From: Metarhizium brunneum | Taxonomy: Eukaryota > Ascomycota > Sordariomycetes > Hypocreales > Clavicipitaceae | Assembly: GCF_013426205.1 (NCBI RefSeq) | Contig: NC_089423.1 | Span: 5,580,001 to 5,644,000, forward strand | Reading direction: 5' to 3' | Length of the DNA stretch: 64,000 nt | Part shown: piece by piece, positions 44,303-56,393 of the stretch | Position numbering within the stretch: position 1 is the stretch's first letter | Layout: each line of letters starts with the position of its first letter | Position numbers and translations under genes: made by a program | The notes under the pieces: model-generated | The model's input: the letters and a program-made list of their open reading frames with translations, nothing else | What the model was told of the DNA's origin: nothing | Database searches by the model: none

Positions 44303-46034
44303 ATGCTACCTGCGCTGAACAGACGCATATACCGAATACCAGTTGTGCGAACGGGCCATCCACTTGGCACATTGTTCCTTCGCAGTTTTACGGCGTCCCC
44401 TCTCCGTCGACGATTTGCCGCAACCTTTGCGCACGACGAAGACGACATGGCGACCCCAGACGGCAAGGTGCCGAAAGCCTCGGCGGTTACGCTGAAGACC
44501 CCTAAGGGTACGCGGGACTGGAGCGGGCAGGATATGTTGCTGCGCGAGGAAGTCTTGTACGTGCTGTCATCAGGACCTGGCTTTCTTCTGACAGGAATTG
44601 GAGCAAGGCGCGGTGGCTAACCGAACGCTTTAGCAAAATGATCACTGATGTTTTCAAGAAGCATGGTGGCACTCCTCTGGATACTCCTGTGTTTGAGCTG
44701 AAAGAGATTCTTTCTGGCAGTGAGTTGCCCTGGAGCATCTACGTTGTGCAATGGGAAATGTCTAACCATCTGTAGAATATGGCGAGGATTCCAAGCTCAT
44801 CTACGACCTGCAAGACCAGGGCGGCGAGCTCTGCTCTCTTCGATACGACCTGACAGTTCCCTTTGCCCGTTGGCTCGCCATGAACAACATCCAAGCTGTA
44901 AAGCGCTACCACATTGCCAAGGTCTACAGAAGAGACCAGCCCGCCATTGCCCGGGGACGATATCGCGAGTTCCACCAGTGCGATTTCGATATCGCCGGCG
45001 TGTACGATCCCATGATTCCCGATGCTGAGGTGCTGCGGATTATCGTTGAGGTGTTTGAAGCTCTGGAGCTTGGGGTCACTATCAAGCTCAACCACAGACA
45101 AGTTCTTGACGGCATGTTCGCCGTGGCAGGCGTCACCCCCGAGAAGATTAGAACAATTAGCTCGGCTGTCGACAAGTTGGACAAGATGTCCTGGGAAGAT
45201 GTAAAGAAGGAGATGGTGGAAGAGAAGGGCCTTGCTAGCGAGGTTGCTGACCGAATTGGCGAGTATGTCCGTCATGCGGGAACAATCTCCGAAACGCTAC
45301 AGCTCCTCAAGTCCAGAGAAGAGCTGGTCGCTAATGAGCAAGTCAAGCGTGGTCTCGATGACATGACCCTGCTTGCTTCATATGTTGAGGCTTTCGGCAT
45401 TGCCGACAAAATCTCCTTTGATCTCTCTCTTGCCCGAGGCCTCGACTATTACACTGGCTTAATCTACGAAGTTATCAATCTGCCTCCCAAGGCTGAAGAG
45501 GGCCAGGCTTCCGGCAAGAAGTCAAAGAAGGACGATCCTGCCAGCCAAGTTGGCAGCATTGCTGCTGGCGGCCGCTACGACAACCTGGTTGGCATGTACG
45601 GCAAGCGACAGATCCCATGCGTGGGTATTTCTTTTGGTGTTGACCGCATCTTCACCATCTTGGAAGCACGACGCAGAAAGGACGGTCTCAAGCAAAGGCG
45701 AGACGTCGACGTGTATGTCATGGCTTTTGGAGACAAGTCGTCCAACGGTCTCCTTCTTGAACGCATGTCAGTGGCCCAGAGATTATGGAGCGCCGGAATC
45801 CGCGCAGAGTTCTCCCCCAAGGTCAAACCTAAGCTGCCCCAGCAGTTTAAGGCTGCCGAAGGTGTACCTCTGGGTGTCATTTTGGGTCAGACGGAGCTCG
45901 ATGCTGGCCAGGTCCGACTCAAACTCCTGGGACAAGGAGAGAACAAGGGGGATGATAAGCCTGCGGAAAAGGATGATGGAAAGCTGGTATCACTGGACGA
46001 ATTGGCCGATGAAGTCAAAAAATTACTTGTCTAG
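44303..46034 (+). CDS. HTS1: Histidyl-tRNA synthetase, probably cytosolic and mitochondrial
   Basis: Three exons, 44303-44556, 44634-44719 and 44776-46034, give 532 residues. It is a class II synthetase charging tRNA-His. The N-terminal 48 residues are arginine-rich with few acids until the end ([20 protein letters not shown]), like a mitochondrial presequence. A second ATG at about 44447 ([14 protein letters not shown]) would give a cytosolic form; this two-start scheme is known for yeast HTS1. Core marks are [12 protein letters not shown], the motif 2 region [15 protein letters not shown] and the HisA block [15 protein letters not shown]. The C-terminal anticodon-binding domain includes [16 protein letters not shown]. 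The insert [17 protein letters not shown] is eukaryote-like. Confidence 0.96.
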
Positions 46035-46717
46035 CGGACGTGATGAAGTAGAAAAGTAAAAGTAAATAAGATAAACATAAAAGATAGACGTGGTATGCAG
46101 AAGTTGCATTACGTGCCTTTTGCATTGTAATGCACACGGTATAGCGGGAACTATGAATCTGTGAAGAACAAAGAGTATCATTCACGGTGAGAAGTTAATA
46201 GACCTTATGAGACCAATGTTTTTGTACAGCAACCAACGGCTAGCCGCTTGGTTGAACAAAAGAGATTGGGCATCTGCATCGAAAGCAGTGTTGACCTGGG
46301 AGCTGTGGCTGCGTGCGACCTCATTGGGTCTAGCGCCACAATCACCCTTGTCGCGAAAAATCCAAGCTTCAATTGCCAGCCTCCGCAGCTCTGCCTTCCG
46401 TCGTTCCTCGAAACTACGTATCTAAGCCGACCACCACACATTACTTCCTCTACTCCGCTCGTAGGACATTGCTGGGCTTGCCCTTCGATCGATAGACCTT
46501 GTCAATTCCAAGAGAACGCGAGTGCGACGCGACATCCCACCAGACGCTGGCGCGAACCGAGCTCGTCAACATCTTTTAATGGTATAATATCGCGTCGAGC
46601 CCATTTTCTCGCATCGCTCCTCAACCCAGCCAAACCAACACTGGACGATTGGTGGAGCCTTATCGCTGGTCTTGCGCAGGATCCAGCTTATGGTGAAGCT
46701 GTTGATTGTTGCTCGAC
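46035..46717. other. Intergenic region between HTS1 and NUP170
   Basis: It holds the HTS1 3' end and the NUP170 promoter. No further feature is recognised. Confidence 0.5.
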
Positions 46718-49700
46718 ATGTCGTTTCCTCAGACCACGCCTTTACGGCCGGTGCCAGGCGCCTTCCTGAACACGCCGGCGGTGGCTTCGCGATTTCAGTC
46801 TGGCTCTGATCCGGTGCGACGACAGCTTTTCCCGGCTTCTTCCAATAACCAACCCGGCGGCCAGGTTGGTGGAAATTTAGCCTCTGGTGGCTTGGGCACA
46901 ACGGCGACACAGGGAGGTGGTTTGGCTTCATCCAGATCCTCAACGGCCTTAACGGCGGTGAATACTGGTGACGCTGGCTTGGTTGCTGCCAATCCGTTGC
47001 CGACGCCGCGGCTTGAGAATGTGCCTCCAGTTCTCAAGGCCGCAAAGGCCATCAATGCTTTTTTGCAAATGGATGAGAGTTTCCCGGACCTGGATTCTTA
47101 TTGCAGGCGTAAGACACTGGACCAACCTTGTGGATAAAGACATGCTAATTCAAAGAAATTAGAGGGCGCTTCTTCCGATTATGAGCTTTCGAGGTCTGAT
47201 TCATCTTGGGCCCCTTTCCACAAGACGCACATGTATCCGATTCCGAACCAAGTATTCGATCACTACAATGCGGGAGAGCTTCAAACCTTGATGGGATTGT
47301 TTGCTGAGATTAACCACGCCTGGGTTGTTATCGACAACTCCTTGTACCTATGGGACTACACTCACGCCGACCCCGAGCTGATCGGATTCGAAGAACAACC
47401 ACATACCATCCACGCAGTCGCGTTGGTCCCCCCGAAACCTGGCATTTTCGTCAAGACGATCACGCACATTCTTGTCGTCGCTACGTCATCGGAGATGATT
47501 TTGCTGGGTCTTTCAGCTACGGATACGCCTGCTGGTACCAAGTCTGTCGCATTGTATCAAACCAAGATGAACTTACCTCTGCGTGGTAATGACGTCCGCG
47601 TGATTTCCGGGTCGGCTGATGGCCGCATCTTCTTTGGCGGCAGCAGCGACATCGATATCAACGAGTTATACTATCAGTCTGAAGAGAAGTGGTTTTCAAA
47701 CCGATGCGGCAGAATCAATCACACCAACCCGGGATGGGCATCAGTAGTCTCATTGCAGTCTACTTTCTGGTCTCACAAGGAGCCTGAACACTTGGTTGAT
47801 ATTGTTATCGATGACTCAAGAAAGCTTGTTTATACACTATCAAGCAAGTCGACTATCCGAACATATCACATGGATGCTCCTGACCGCTTGAACAAGGTCA
47901 TTGAGAAGGAAAAGATTCACTGTCTGCGTGACATTGCTCACATGATTACACAGTCCAAACTGCTCACCGACAAATTGAGAATAGTATCCATCAGTCCGAT
48001 TACGAAGCAAGAAGCATCCAAACTTCACCTTATGGCTCTTACCGACTCCGGCTGCCGACTGTTCTTCAGTGCTACGAATGCGTCATCATATCTCTACGGA
48101 TCACAGTCCAACCTGGCACCCCAAAGCATGCAGGTACAATTCATCAAATTCCCGCCGAGCCAGGCCTCGAGACGGTCGGGACTGTTTTCTCAGACTGGTC
48201 AGCCCGGAGAGTCGGCGGTCGATCTGGAATCTACCATACTCACGGCAAGCCGACAAGGTATCCGCTTTGCTCCCGGTTTCTTCTTGGACTTTGTGAGCAG
48301 CGGAAACAATGCTAGCATAGATACTCTTTTCGTTTCTGGACCGGAGACAGGACGAATTAAGCGCGTATCACCTACGGCACCTTTACGATACTTTGAGCAA
48401 GGGAGCTGGATTAACATTGGTAGCAGAGCGGAAGCCGTTGGACTTATCACCAAGCCGTTTGCTGCCGCCGCGCAGCCCCTCGGATTTGGCAACGAACTAG
48501 CGGTGCAATTCGACGAGCCCCCAAGCGAGTTTGCTGTTCTTACGAATACCGGAATTCACGTCATTCGCCGACGCCGATTTGTGGACACCTTTGCTGCTGC
48601 TATCCGCGACGCTCCTGGCGATGAAGTTTTGGATAGCATTACCCGCCGGTTGATTCAATTATATGGCCGGGTTGAGACCATCTCGACAGCCCTTGCCATT
48701 GCCTGTGGCCATGGCGGAGATGGAAGGCCAGGTGCTGCACGTGCCATCGATCAGGCGACAGAGGATAGAGCTCGCGCTCTGTTTGTTGACTTTGGTGGCC
48801 AACCTACTATGGCCGAGACCGATGGTACAGCACTAACCACCGAATCTGTCAAGCTCTCCTCTCGACATGACGCCCTCGCTCTGTATCTATCTCGTCTCAT
48901 TCGCAAGCTATGGAAGTCCCCCGTCATCAGAACCGGGGTTTCACCTACCGGTGGCATCACAGTCGATTCTGCGGTTCCTTTGTCTAAGCTTAACATCACT
49001 CAAGAAAATTTGGAGAGGCTGAGGAGGTTCATCGAGACCAACCGTGGTCTGATACAGGGAATGTCTGGCCCGTCTGATCTCCAAAGAGTGTCTACAAGGC
49101 AAGAAGAGGTTGCGCTGCAGGCTGAACACCAAGCATTGCATGCTCTTCAGAAGATTATGGAAAGCATTTCAGAGGGCATCTCCTTTGTGCTGATGCTCTT
49201 TGATGAGCGCGTTGCTGATATTTTCACCAGACTAGATGAAGTCTCGCGACAACAACTGAAGGAGCTTAGCTACGAGAAATTGTTCTCACAGGCCGATGGG
49301 AAGGATCTCGCCAAGCTCCTGGTCAAGGCAATTGTGAACAGAAATATCGAGAGCGGCTCTAACGTTGAGACTGTGGCTGACGCGCTACGAAGACGGTGCG
49401 GCAGCTTCTGCAGCCCTGACGACGTCGTCATCTTCAAGGCCCAGGAGCAGCTCAAGCGAGCCTCAGAGCAGCCTCTGAATACGAACCAATTTAGAAATCT
49501 TTTACACGAAAGTTTAAAGCTTTTCGAAAAGGTTGCTGGAAGTCTGACCTTTGCCAACTTGCAAGCTGCGGTTACACAGTATGTTGAGATGAAATATTAC
49601 GCTGGGGGTATTCAACTATGTCTTGTTGTTGCTCGCGAGAAGGATCGTGGCAATACGGCCCTTGTTTGGGTCAATGACGGCAAGCCATCCGGCGACCCTC

Positions 49701-51088
49701 GAGCAAACGCGTTCAATGACCGAAAGCGATGCTACGATATGATTCACGACGTGCTTCGCCATTTGGATGCTGCGTCGAGCACTGAGCCAGAAATGGTTGA
49801 CGGCAAGCTCACTTTGATTGCCACCAAGAGACTGGAGGCCTATGATGTGGTGAACGGGTCAGATGATGAAGTCTTCCACTTTGATCTATACGAGTGGTAC
49901 ATTCAACAAGGGTGGACTGACCGTATCTTGGCCATTGACTCTCCTCACGTCATCACCTTTTTGGAGCGCCTGGCGGGTACCAATGTCGAGCATGCCGATC
50001 TCCTCTGCCGCTTCTACACGAACCGCAGTCGTTTCTTCGATGCCGCAGAAGTTCAAGCACAGCTGGCCAACTCTGATTTCCCAATTGGCATCAAGGACCG
50101 CATCAAATTGCTGTCTCTTGCCAAGGCTAATGCCAACGTTGCGACGGTTGGCGTCAGCCGGCAGCAGCAGCAGCAGGTCAACCACGAAGTTACCGACCTC
50201 CTAGACGTAGCAAACATTCAAGATGACCTACTGCAGCGGCTCAAGGCGGATGATAGAATTGACCCCGAGCGAAAGGCCGAGATTGAACTCGCCCTAGACG
50301 GTAAGATTCAGGGGCTCTCAGAGGTACGCTCTCACTCGTCTTGTCGCGAATGTGTCGATTCCTGTGCTAACAAGTCTTAGTTGTTCAATGACTATGCGGA
50401 TCAAGCAGGCTATTACGATTTATGCTTGTTAATCTATCACACAGCCAACTATCGTAATCCCACCACCATTGCTGGAACGTGGAGCAATCTGATCCAGCAG
50501 ACACACGACGAAGTCATGGCGAGGCAAGAGAACCCCGAGCCAGGCATGCCGACGCCCCCCTTACCGTACGAAGCAGTCACCAGCAAGATCCAGAATATTG
50601 CCCACCACACCTCCCTCGACAGCTTTGTGTTCCCCATCCAAACCCTTATTCCCGAGCTGTGTCGTTATGCAGTGGCCTACCAGCAGGACGCCACCATTGG
50701 GGCCGACCCTACTTGGCCCGTGCAATTATTCCTCACCCTCGGCGTATCGCACGATATGATTGTGCGAGTCCTCGAGAACATATTCGACACCCAGGACTAC
50801 GGATTCAGCGGCATGGCTCGCAACCGCATTATCGAAATCATAGCGTACGTGGTCAACGATTGGGTGGCGGACGTCCGTCGACGAGGCGGTGCCGGTAAGG
50901 GTGGTTCTATTGGACCCTCCGTGGCCGACCTTGTCAGCCGATGCGAATCTGCTCTCCCTCCGCCAGGACAGGGCAACAACAACGGAGGCATGGACTTGGC
51001 AGACATTAGAAGGGTACTGAGGGCGTTGAGGAGAGAAATTTCAGGATTGATTGAGAGAGTCCCCACGGGGAGCTTGAGGTTTATGTGA
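46718..51088 (+). CDS. NUP170: Inner-ring nucleoporin NUP170 (Nup155 family)
   Basis: Three exons, 46718-47108, 47163-50323 and 50381-51088, give 1,419 residues. The protein is a large scaffold of the nuclear pore inner ring. It begins with a disordered segment (MSFPQTTPLRPVPGAFLNTP). The beta-propeller start is LMGLFAEINHAWVVIDNSLY then LWDY, a hallmark of the family. The C-terminal half is an alpha-solenoid, with FHFDLYEWYIQQGWTDRILA and HADLLCRFYTNRSRFFDAAE as typical blocks. A short polyglutamine (SRQQQQQVN) lies before the last intron. The start chosen is the first ATG of the frame, after a non-ATG upstream extension. The first intron is only 54 bases. Confidence 0.96.
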
Positions 51089-51672
51089 TTGAATGGGACG
51101 GGGACGCAAGGCGGAATTTAGGTGTCGTCAAACTTGATAGTTCACTGGGCAGCAAAGAAATGCATGGTTGCTATGGGCGCTCAAATGACAGGGTCATGTT
51201 GTACAAGAAGAAATTTTTTCCAACAATGTAGCATAATTTTTTTATTACGTGGGATGATAGATTACTAGTTCCTTGGTAAGAATGATATAGTGGTTGAGTG
51301 GCGGGACTACAATGTTGTAGGGCGCGATCGAACCATCAAGGTTTTTAAATGCGAGGCATCCGACCAGTGAGCGAGTGTGCTTTGTATGCTTGAAATTGGC
51401 TGGTCTACGAATCACGTTGATTGTAGTATTCGAGCGGACTCTTTTCTTGCCGCGATTTCCTGTATTTGGTGGGTGAGAATGGCCAGCGAGGAGAGTAGCG
51501 TCGGCAAACGGGGACTTTTCGGAAACTTTCTGGGAATATATATATATATATATATACATATAGACAAATCAAACTACAACGACGTGTGGTTCCTTTTTAC
51601 CAAAGAGCACTTTTGGAATACCGTCCCTTTCTTTGTCTGTTTTTTTGGGAAAAGAAAGAAAAAACGGCCGAG
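51089..51672. other. Intergenic region with a TA microsatellite
   Basis: 3' flank of NUP170 and promoter of the methyltransferase gene. A TA dinucleotide run lies at about 51537-51555, roughly 120 bases before the next start codon. Confidence 0.5.
51537..51555. repeat. TA dinucleotide microsatellite
   Basis: About nine TA units in tandem, in the probable promoter or leader of the methyltransferase gene. It might act as a TATA-like region but is more simply a microsatellite. Confidence 0.8.
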
Positions 51673-52712
51673 ATGACCAACTCGAGCGTCGACCTCTCGG
51701 GCGGTGCATCCGTGCTCTCTGCACACGCCGAAGCCCCCTCGTCGCAAGCCTCCATGATTCTAGCTTCTAAAAAACTCATGAAGCATGCTGCCGCCCCGCT
51801 TCTGAAACAGATGGGAATGAGCCGTGCTCGTACTGCCCCCGTTCAATTCCTGGATAGCGCATGCGGAACGGGCGTGGTGACGCAGGAGGTGCAGGGTATG
51901 CTGGCCAGAGATGTACTTGACAAGAGCACCTTTATATGTGCGGATAGCTCGCGGGTGTTGGTGGATGTGGTTGCGGGCAGGATCCAAGACGAGGCATGGG
52001 TGAATACCCAGGCCGAGGTGCTGGACGCCAGGGTACGTGTCTGCCCCGTGGATGGATGGATGGATGTGCGCGAGACGGCTGAGCTGATGTTTTGGGCAGG
52101 ATACGGGCTTGGAGGAGAGTTCGCTGAGCCATGTTGCTGTTGCGCTGGGGCTGCACTTGATCCCCGAGCCGGATAAAGTGCTCAAGGGTAAGAGTCTATT
52201 CCTCGACGCTTTTGACGTACGGTGGGATAACTGAAGGATTTCTGTGCGCAGACTGCTGGAGAATACTCAAAGACGGCGGAGTCTTTGGCGCGACGACGTT
52301 TCCGCGTGGGAATGGCTCCAAGTTTTGGATCCCGGATATGCGTGCTGCTTTTGCGTCGTTGCCGTTTGACGCCCCCTTTCCGGAGGAACTGCCCATGCAG
52401 ACTCATGATTCGGGGAGGTGGTATGATTGTGAGTGGATTAGGCGGCATCTTGAAGAGGAGGGGTTTGGGGATGTTCAAGTTACCGTGACTTCAGGGCGGT
52501 ACCATGTTGAGAATGCGGCCGAGTTTGTGCGGTTTTTCGGGATGATGATCCCGTTTATTATGAATACGTGGTGGAGCGAGGAGTTGAGGAGGGAGCATCC
52601 GGTCGATGTGGTAAGAAAGGGGGTTGAGGAGTTTGTGGAGAGTAGGTATGAGGGCAAGGGGTGGGATGTTGAGTGGGAGATTATTTCTACGACGGGGGTG
52701 GTGAGGAAGTGA
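51673..52712 (+). CDS. Class I SAM-dependent methyltransferase
   Basis: Three exons, 51673-52032, 52100-52187 and 52252-52712, give 302 residues. Motif I is VQFLDSACGTGVVT (about 57-70), the next strand ends FICADSSRVLVDVVAG, and the post-motif block reads DCWRILKDGGVFGATTFP, as in UbiE/Methyltransf_11-type enzymes. The C-terminal part contains RWYDCEWIRRHLEEEGF and WWSEELRREHPVD, met in fungal small-molecule methyltransferases. The substrate cannot be read from sequence. No signal peptide or membrane segment is seen, so it is probably cytosolic. It ends only 80 bases from the opposite-strand CadD-like transporter. No synthase gene lies nearby, so a role in a metabolite cluster is not indicated. 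Confidence 0.88.
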
Positions 52713-52792
52713 GTTTGTTCGGTGTACATGGACGTGTTTATGACGTTTCTCGGTGTTCAGTAAATTGAGATTATTGTATGAATCTACACCAT

Positions 52793-53701
52793 TCAAGTCG
52801 TTGCCGAGGTTCCTTGCGGCGTATCGTGCCGTTGCACATTCGGCGTCGCATCACTCTTCTTCTCTCCAGCCGCCTCAGCAGCTTCACGGGCCTGCTGTGC
52901 TTCTGTTGACTGCCGCGCCGAGGGAGCCGGCACCTCCTCAAGCACCGTCCCTGCCTCGTCCACGGCCGTCGACCGTCTCTTCTTTCGCATCCTCGCCCAA
53001 AGCATGGCCGCAATGCACATCAGCAACAGCCCCGTCGTCACCACGCCCATGATGATGCTCCCCGGATGCCCTTCCCTCTCGGCATCAATACGGCGAATCG
53101 TCCACGGATAGCAATTCGACTTGACAATGATGTATATGCCGAGTCCCACGTACAAGAACGGCACCACGTAATGGGCGTACTTCTCCGCGACTCTCAAAAC
53201 ATGCCTCTGCCTCATGACTAGGAACGCGACGAGACACCACACTCCGACCAGGATGTAATACACGACAACATACACGGCGATTTCTGCCCCCTTTGTTTGC
53301 GAGAACAGGGGGATGTACGTGCTGATATTATCGCCGCCATTCATGACCGTCACCAGAGCTACTTTGAAGATGCTCTTCATGGACGCGATTCTCGAGCCCT
53401 CGGATTCTTCTTCATGGTCGGGGAAGAAAAGACCTAGCACGTTCCATAGCCCCAGGAGGATTGGGAGCAGGCCGAGGAATCCAATAGGCTCTGAGGGGAG
53501 CACGAGTGAGATGCCAAAGCCAATCATGCTTACGGCGATGATGACGGTGAAGCCGACATATTGGCCAATGGTGACTTTGAGGGGCGTGAGGACTTTGGTG
53601 GTGGACGCCTCGGCCATGAAGGTGACGAGGACGAAGATGTCGTCGATGTTGGTGATGGCGAAGGAGCTGCATGCCGTCCCGATGGCCTTGCCGAACTGCA
53701 T
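52793..53701 (-). CDS. CadD-like cadmium resistance transporter family protein
   Basis: A single exon of 302 residues. Five to six membrane helices carry the family marks ITNIDDIFVLVTFMAEA in the first helix and VTVMNGGDNISTYIPLFSQT in the middle; the NxDD and GxDN acids are the conserved polar sites of the CadD/LysE-like group. The last 75 residues are hydrophilic and alanine/glutamate-rich. Bacterial relatives export or bind cadmium at the membrane; substrate in fungi is inferred. The start MQFGKAIGTACSS is the only ATG ahead of the first helix. Confidence 0.88.
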   Translation of the reverse strand: MQFGKAIGTACSSFAITNIDDIFVLVTFMAEASTTKVLTPLKVTIGQYVGFTVIIAVSMIGFGISLVLPSEPIGFLGLLPILLGLWNVLGLFFPDHEEESEGSRIASMKSIFKVALVTVMNGGDNISTYIPLFSQTKGAEIAVYVVVYYILVGVWCLVAFLVMRQRHVLRVAEKYAHYVVPFLYVGLGIYIIVKSNCYPWTIRRIDAEREGHPGSIIMGVVTTGLLLMCIAAMLWARMRKKRRSTAVDEAGTVLEEVPAPSARQSTEAQQAREAAEAAGEKKSDATPNVQRHDTPQGTSATT

Positions 53702-54424
53702 CGTGCTGGGGTTGTGTCTGTGGCCGCAGACGTCGGTGTGTCGAGGTTCATGAGACGGGATTCTGGGCCAAGGATGGGCCGTGTTTGGCGACCTAGATGG
53801 TGAGCAGAATCAACGTTGGGCGTCCTGAGCCCGACCCGACAGGGAGAACGAGCCGTCCCATGATGGGCTTTTGGCCAGAAGGAATTCTGTCGAGGAAGTC
53901 ATCCCTTGTGAGACTGGTTTGATTGAGCTGCGGTTGTGGCAGTGCGCATGCGCCTTAGTGCGGCGTCAGCGTCGCGTTGCCAGGACCCGATCCCGACCCG
54001 GATTCTCGTCTAAAACGGCACAATAGAAGTTGGAGGGTAGTACTTGGTTTGATTGATGAGTAGCATCTTTGCCATTGAATATCTTTTATTTTTATTTTTT
54101 TTACATGTATTTTTTATTTGTCTTGCTCCTGAGAAGCCGAATTGCCATTTTGACTTTTGCCAAACCACTAGCCATCTGGCCCAATGCATGTGCCTGGCCC
54201 CTGGAATGGGACCAGACCCCTGTTGAAGAGACGTCACCGCCGCACCTGATTGGTCCAGGACAACGGATTTCAAGATGGCTTCAACACCATGCCGCCCAGA
54301 AAACCTATCTCATGTTACCCCTTATTGCAGTTGACATACCGCACGCGACGCCGGCCGGATTCAACGACAGCAAGCCGCGGCGTGCACTATAAACTTGCAC
54401 ATCACCTCCTCGCACACAGTCGAG
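53702..54424. other. Divergent intergenic region
   Basis: This is the upstream region of both the CadD-like gene and the type I membrane protein gene. It includes a T-rich tract at about 54085-54120. No gene is supported. Confidence 0.5.
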
Positions 54425-55417
54425 ATGTTAGCCCTGCCAGCTGCGCTGCTCGGCGCAATCGCCGCCGTCAGCGTTGCCGCCACCAAGGAGCACCTCGACG
54501 GACTGCCAGCGTATCATTACAATGCGCCAATCAAGGTCGAGTGCATGAACCGAAGCTCGTGAGTCTTGCGATACATGGTTGGGCCGGGAAGAAACGAGAA
54601 AACAAAAAAACACCCTCATACTTGCGCAGTGTGCAGCATATGCTTGGTGCTAACGAGGAAATGCTGCAGAGAAACCGGCGAGCACATTGAGAAGAACGAC
54701 GAGATACAATGGATCCCGTTCCCCGTGTGCAACGAGACGGGCAAGCCGCTCGAATTCCACTACGGCTACGAGGGCGAGCTCAACTGCACGCTCGACTTCA
54801 TCTCGGACCCCTTCTTCCACCTGCTCGAGTTCTACATCCACAGCGACGCGCCCATGTCGTGCCGCCTCCCGGCCAGGCCGCCGGCGCACGTGGAAATCGT
54901 CGGCGAGAAGCCGCCGGCGCAGGAGTACGTGCCGCTGGTGTTTGCGCTGGCGGGCACGCTGCAGATGAGCCACATGCACATCAGCACGCACATGAACGTC
55001 CTGCTGCACAGCATGCCCAAGCACCACCAGCGGCCGCACGACAGCGGCGTCCTCGACTCGGCCATTGCCTACAGCACCAGCCCGCTGAGCCACATGGAGG
55101 GCACCGAGACGGCGCGCATCATTCCCGGCGAGCCGCTGCCGCTCACCTTCTCCGTGCGGTGGTTCCCCACGCCCGCGCTGCCCAAGACCGAGGGACGTGT
55201 CGAGTGGAGGGGCCTCGGGGGCCACATCTACGCGACCACTGTGTTTTACAGCATCGTGTCGTTTGGCGCCGGTGTTGTCGTCGCGGGCATGTATACTCTT
55301 GGCGTCGTGCTGCCGAGAAGATTGAAGGGGAGGTCGATGGGCGGCGCCACGCCCTTGGGGTACGGGCTGAGCAGCGGAGGTGTTGGCAACGGCTGGGGTT
55401 ATACCAAGAAGGATTGA
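54425..55417 (+). CDS. Conserved hypothetical secretory-pathway type I membrane protein
   Basis: Two exons, 54425-54558 and 54670-55417, give 293 residues. The start MLALPAALLGAIAAVSVAAT is a signal peptide. The lumenal part has an N-glycosylation site (CMNRSS), paired cysteines (VCNETGK, ELNCTLDF, MSCRLP) and HISTHMNVLLHSMPKHHQRP. One membrane helix (YSIVSFGAGVVVAGMYTLGV) lies near residue 240, followed by a short basic and glycine-rich tail ending GWGYTKKD. The KKD end could serve as an ER-retention signal. I do not recognise a named family. A 282-codon antisense frame over this GC-rich exon is a shadow. The intron is about 110 bases with a GTGAGT donor. Confidence 0.85.
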
Positions 55418-55733
55418 GTGAGTGTATATGCTGGACGGGTTCCATTCTTTTCTTGTTCTTGTTTTTGTTCGTTGTTGTACATTCTGCATACATGACATGA
55501 CGGGTGGGATACGTGGCGTTTCTTTGGCCGACTGTTATTTGCTATAGGGGAGTTGGGCTGGTGGCTGGTGTCGAATGATTTTTGTATCACGTCTAACGAG
55601 GATTTTCGGTTGGCTTGTAGCCATGACGGTTTTTTTTTTCACTTGTTAAATACAAATAGCCGTTGGTCCTCTATTTGTTTAGGGCCGTACATTAGATTTG
55701 GGTGCGGCCAGGCCTACTCCTACGCGCGTCGTC
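55418..55733. other. Tail-to-tail intergenic region
   Basis: 3' flanks of the type I membrane protein gene and of the EXPERA protein gene. No feature is seen. Confidence 0.5.
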
Positions 55734-56393
55734 TTAGATCTTTTTGGTTGGACGCGGATCTTGGACCCTCGCCAGCAGCCTGAGATACATGTCCACGGCC
55801 ATCAACGCGGCTAGGAGAGACAGGTCAGTCTACTGTGTCAGGGACAAGATACTGAATAAAATGGCAACTTACGAATAACCGCAAAGGGGAGATATGTGCC
55901 CCAAAACAGCCGTGGTTTATGCTCGACGCTGACCTTGTCCGCGCCCATGTGCCAGATATCATAGGCACATGCCGTGGCTCCCATAAACGTCACGCACGCG
56001 TAGGCCAAAGCGGCCAATTCAGTGGCGCCAGAGGTGGGCTTCATCGAGCCAAGCTTGTAGGCAAGATACGCCGTCAGTGGCAGCTGCACCAGCAGCTCGA
56101 CGTAAAGAAAGGCTTCGAACCAGGGCTCGTGGGTGCAGGACGCAAAATAAGGGTCGCCGGATTGGATTGTCCACCATTTGCGGAGGGAGACTAGGGGATG
56201 GAGAAGGGACGAGGGGCTTTGCCAGAGGAACTTGGGGTAGAAGGGGACGAGGTCGAGGACTGGTGATGTTAGCTTGGAGTTGGTAGTACCCTGTCTACGT
56301 AGCTGGATTTTGCTTGGGGTGCGTACTTAGCATGCCCACGAGCTGGGTGCCGACAACTGGTAGGTACAGTTTATCGCGAATTCCGGACGACAT
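55734..56393 (-). CDS. EXPERA-domain membrane protein (TMEM97 / sigma-2 receptor-like)
   Basis: Three exons, 56393-56327, 56259-55873 and 55810-55734, give 176 residues, the normal family size. There are four membrane segments. Family blocks are LDLVPFYPKFLWQ, WWTIQSGDPYFASC, EPWFEAFLYVELLVQLPLTA and HKPRLFWGTYLPFAVIPALM. The last exon adds AVDMYLRLLARVQ and ends PRPTKKI. TMEM97 relatives bind sterols in the ER or endolysosomal membrane. The function of fungal members is not established. The last exon is short but its phase, its continued helix and its stop all agree. Confidence 0.88.

Noticed and set aside
54650..55498. 282-codon antisense frame over the type I membrane protein
   Set aside because: It is a GC-skew shadow rich in Arg, His and Val. 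The sense frame has a signal peptide, a helix and a clean intron.
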